A stretch of 64,000 bases of DNA from an uncultured Muribaculaceae bacterium (GTDB lineage: Bacteria; Bacteroidota; Bacteroidia; Bacteroidales; Muribaculaceae), in contig CAJTOZ010000006.1 of NCBI GenBank assembly GCA_910578095.1, positions 1-64,000 on the forward strand, given 5' to 3'. Shown here piece after piece: positions 62,091 through 64,000 of this stretch. The translations under genes and the position numbers were made by a program. Positions within the stretch are counted from its first letter, which is position 1. The number at the start of each line of letters is the position of its first letter. Below the pieces are notes generated by a model. The model had not been told where the DNA came from and searched no databases. It saw only the letters and a program-made list of their open reading frames with translations.

Positions 62091-62244
62091 AGCTCTATTG
62101 TTTTGATAGTTTAAAACGTTTATATTTTAAACATACCGGAACGCGGAAAGGTTCACAATCCTCTCCGTGGCGTAAAGTTAGCTATAAAAAGCGATATATA
62201 TGCGAAGGCGGCACAAAAAACGCACCGGCTACCCGTGTTTTTAA
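62091..62244. other. AT-rich intergenic region before the small membrane gene
   Basis: Besides the weak minus-strand -7 match (62173-62180), the sequence holds the inverted repeat GTTTAAA/TTTAAAC at about 62109-62131. No gene is seen. Confidence 0.4.
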
Positions 62245-63318
62245 TTATTTTTCACGCGTTTGCTCCGGAGCGGCCTTACTAAGGCGCAGCCACAGAGCCA
62301 TGCGGAGCAGCATCGGACGCCTGACCACGGCCCACATCAGCCGGTGGCTCATACCTTGCGGATAGCCTTTGCCCATCCGTGGAAATCCTCCCGCCACAGG
62401 AAGCAGGCCATCGCGCGACTGCTCTCCCACCAGGCGCATGGCATCGCGGCGCGAAAGACATTTCATGCGCAGCACAAAGCCCCAGTAGGCAAGCATATTC
62501 CACCTGTAATTGTCGTAAAACCAATGTGCAAGGGTAGCATCGCTGCACTCTTCCGCTTTATATGATGCATGCAGGTCCCGGAAAAACGCTGCCAGATGCC
62601 GGCCCTCCGACTGGCGGCGCACCTTGTGGGCATAAGACTGGTTGTTGCTCAGGCTCATGGGATACTGTATCCACAGATACCCTACGCTATCCACGCAGGC
62701 CACGCGACGCGAGTGCAGGAAGTAGCGGTAGTTGAACACATCGTCCTCGTGGTAGGAACACACGGCCTTATCAAACGCTATGCCATGGCGGCGTATCACA
62801 TCCAGGCTGTACAGCTTGTTCCAAAGCCCCATGTTCCATCGCAGACGGTCGCCCACAAGGAATTCCACGCCGGTCATCACCCCCTCCACGGCATCGGCAC
62901 ACTCGCGGCCGCGCCATTCCTCCACTTCGCAGGGCCGCACGGGCTTGTAGCGGAACTGAACGGCGTCGGCGTCGTGCTCTGCCAGCACTCCGAGCATACG
63001 GACGAGAGTGCCGGGCACGATGTAGTCGTCCTGGTCCATCAGATAGACATACTTTCCGCTCGCGGCCGCGAGGCCCGCGTTGCGGGCCTCGGCAGGGCCA
63101 CCGTGATTGCTCCTCAGGGCCACCACAGCCGGGTATTCGCTCACGATGCGGGCGATCATGCGTGCCGATGCATCGGTGGAGCCGTCGTCCACCAGCAGCA
63201 CTTCGGCATCGATTGTGGCTTCAGGCCCCAGCACGCGCTGTTCCACAAGGGTCGCCACAAGAGCCTCAAGATGTGCTTCGGCGTTGTAGATGGGTATGAT
63301 TACGGACAGGTCTTTCAT
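62245..63318 (-). CDS. Glycosyltransferase family 2 protein A
   Basis: A 357-residue GT-A fold glycosyltransferase. The N-terminal DLSVIIPIYNAEAHLEALVA, then LLVDDGSTDASARMIARI and the DxD-type LMDQDDYIV near 90-98, give the family. The C-terminal 200 residues contain RWNMGLWNKLYSLDVIRRHG and HEDDVFNYRYF, shared with the next gene. It probably builds a surface polysaccharide; donor and acceptor are unknown. The gene starts 18 nt after the related gene B. Confidence 0.9.
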   Translation of the reverse strand: MKDLSVIIPIYNAEAHLEALVATLVEQRVLGPEATIDAEVLLVDDGSTDASARMIARIVSEYPAVVALRSNHGGPAEARNAGLAAASGKYVYLMDQDDYIVPGTLVRMLGVLAEHDADAVQFRYKPVRPCEVEEWRGRECADAVEGVMTGVEFLVGDRLRWNMGLWNKLYSLDVIRRHGIAFDKAVCSYHEDDVFNYRYFLHSRRVACVDSVGYLWIQYPMSLSNNQSYAHKVRRQSEGRHLAAFFRDLHASYKAEECSDATLAHWFYDNYRWNMLAYWGFVLRMKCLSRRDAMRLVGEQSRDGLLPVAGGFPRMGKGYPQGMSHRLMWAVVRRPMLLRMALWLRLSKAAPEQTREK

Positions 63319-63336
63319 AACAGGCAGCTTAAAGGC

Positions 63337-64000
63337 TCACGAGAGCCGCAATTTTATAAACAGGCGCAGAAGCCACGGACGGGCGATTACATGCCAGTCT
63401 TCCCTGCACATGAATCCCTTGCCCATCACCGGTACAGGACCTTTCATGGGCATGAGGCCCGCGGCCTCCTGGGCCTCCAGCATCTCCAGTGCGGTGCGGC
63501 GCGGCAACCCCTTTATCCGGAGCATGTCGTGCCAAAACGCATAGCAAAACCACCGGGCGCTTGTCAGGAATACCGATGCAAGCTCGCGGTCGTGCCCTTC
63601 CTCCGCCGAATAGCGGTGGTACATATCGAAATAAAACAATGCAAGTGCCGAACCCTGCGACAGACGTTTAGCCATGTGGCTGCGCTCGGTGCTGCGGCTC
63701 TCGCTCGACAGATTCTGCACCCAGAGATAGCCTACGGACTCTGTGCACACCACCCGCCCGGCGCGGAGATAGTACAGATAGTTGAATATCGCATCCTCGT
63801 AGAACGACTTCACTTCGCTGCTGAAACGGATGGCGTGCCGGCGTATCACATCCATGCTGTAGATATTGTTCCACAATCCGGTGTTCCATCGGAGCTTGTC
63901 GGCCTTCAGAAACTCAACGCCTGTCATCGGCCCCTCCCATACGGGAGTGCCTATCGATTTTGCTCTCCACTCATCCACCTGCTCCACCGTAGGCTGGGCA
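63337..64000 (-). CDS. Glycosyltransferase family 2 protein B, 5' end outside window
   Basis: Only the C-terminal 221 or so codons are present; the frame stays open to the window edge, so the catalytic N-terminus (GT2 core) is missing. Conserved blocks match protein A: MTGVEFLKADKLRWNTGLWN, YSMDVIRRHAIRFSSEVKSF and YEDAIFNYLYYL. The two genes are tandem paralogues, 18 nt apart, probably from duplication within a glycan cluster that continues beyond the window. Confidence 0.85.
   Translation of the reverse strand, partial: AQPTVEQVDEWRAKSIGTPVWEGPMTGVEFLKADKLRWNTGLWNNIYSMDVIRRHAIRFSSEVKSFYEDAIFNYLYYLRAGRVVCTESVGYLWVQNLSSESRSTERSHMAKRLSQGSALALFYFDMYHRYSAEEGHDRELASVFLTSARWFCYAFWHDMLRIKGLPRRTALEMLEAQEAAGLMPMKGPVPVMGKGFMCREDWHVIARPWLLRLFIKLRLS

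Overview
The window is chromosomal DNA of a Bacteroidales bacterium. The gene content, high GC and DUF families fit a gut Muribaculaceae-type genome, but the family is inferred without a search. Supporting features are Bacteroidetes-type promoters (TTTG, about 20 bp, then TAnnTTTG) in front of many genes, few Shine-Dalgarno sites, lipoproteins with Bacteroidales-type signal peptides, and families largely confined to the phylum (DUF4831-, DUF4421- and DUF5063-like proteins, an NADP-type GdhA, and a PstS-like/TPR pair). No rRNA, CRISPR array, prophage or complete insertion sequence is present. The window ends inside a glycosyltransferase gene.

Layout. 1-602: repeats and a tRNA-Ser(CGA) followed by tRNA-mimicking tandem units. 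777-6022: NAD(P)HX repair enzyme, DUF4831-like protein, cardiolipin synthase, serine hydrolase. 6144-9051: two tRNA-Gly, tRNA-Leu, an AT-richer hipBA toxin-antitoxin pair, a second tRNA-Ser(GCT) with the same kind of tandem units, and tRNA-Lys. 9269-14432: manC, argS, Bax-inhibitor-like protein, MATE exporter. 14439-19861 (minus): patB, aroA, a CCGxH protein, a znuB-like gene and recQ, joined by 4-bp overlaps. 19991-25010: pnp, a 41-aa membrane ORF, a noncoding stretch and a secreted multidomain protein. 25427-29688 (minus): rluA-type synthase, rlmL-like methyltransferase, membrane protein, pdxB. 29944-33783: yicC-gmk-nadD-DUF5063-M18 peptidase. 33953-41310: HdeD-like protein, mutS2, galE, dnaB, yihY. 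41408-44151: rmuC, a 262-bp MITE, merR, M23 peptidase. 44263-50317: alaS, DUF4421 protein, candidate small RNA, thioredoxin-like protein, gdhA. 50411-54819: yitT, znuA-like, znuC-like, rsgA, NlpC/P60 lipoprotein. 55032-57769: degP followed by four small envelope genes. 57780-64000 (minus): rarA, TPR protein, PstS-like lipoprotein, small membrane protein, two related glycosyltransferases.

How the genes fit together. Most of the window is housekeeping: translation (argS, alaS, rsgA, rlmL, rluA, tRNAs), replication and repair (dnaB, recQ, rarA, mutS2, rmuC), nucleotide and NAD metabolism (gmk, nadD, nnrDE), RNA turnover (pnp, yicC) and envelope upkeep (cls, degP, peptidases, glycosyltransferases). 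A probable zinc ABC transporter is split: binding protein and ATPase at 51-53 kb, permease at 16 kb.

Most unusual feature. Downstream of each of the two tRNA-Ser genes lie two tandem units of about 75 nt. Each unit reproduces the local tRNA's acceptor-strand ends and 3' T-arm sequence, but the middle of the tRNA is replaced by a hairpin core shared by both loci. They resemble tRNA mimics matched to their neighbour and are the best candidate here for an undescribed element. Other noteworthy items are the MITE that supplies the last base of the rmuC stop codon, a 160-bp inverted-repeat element with a partial second copy, a candidate small RNA at 48.2 kb, and two small ORFs.
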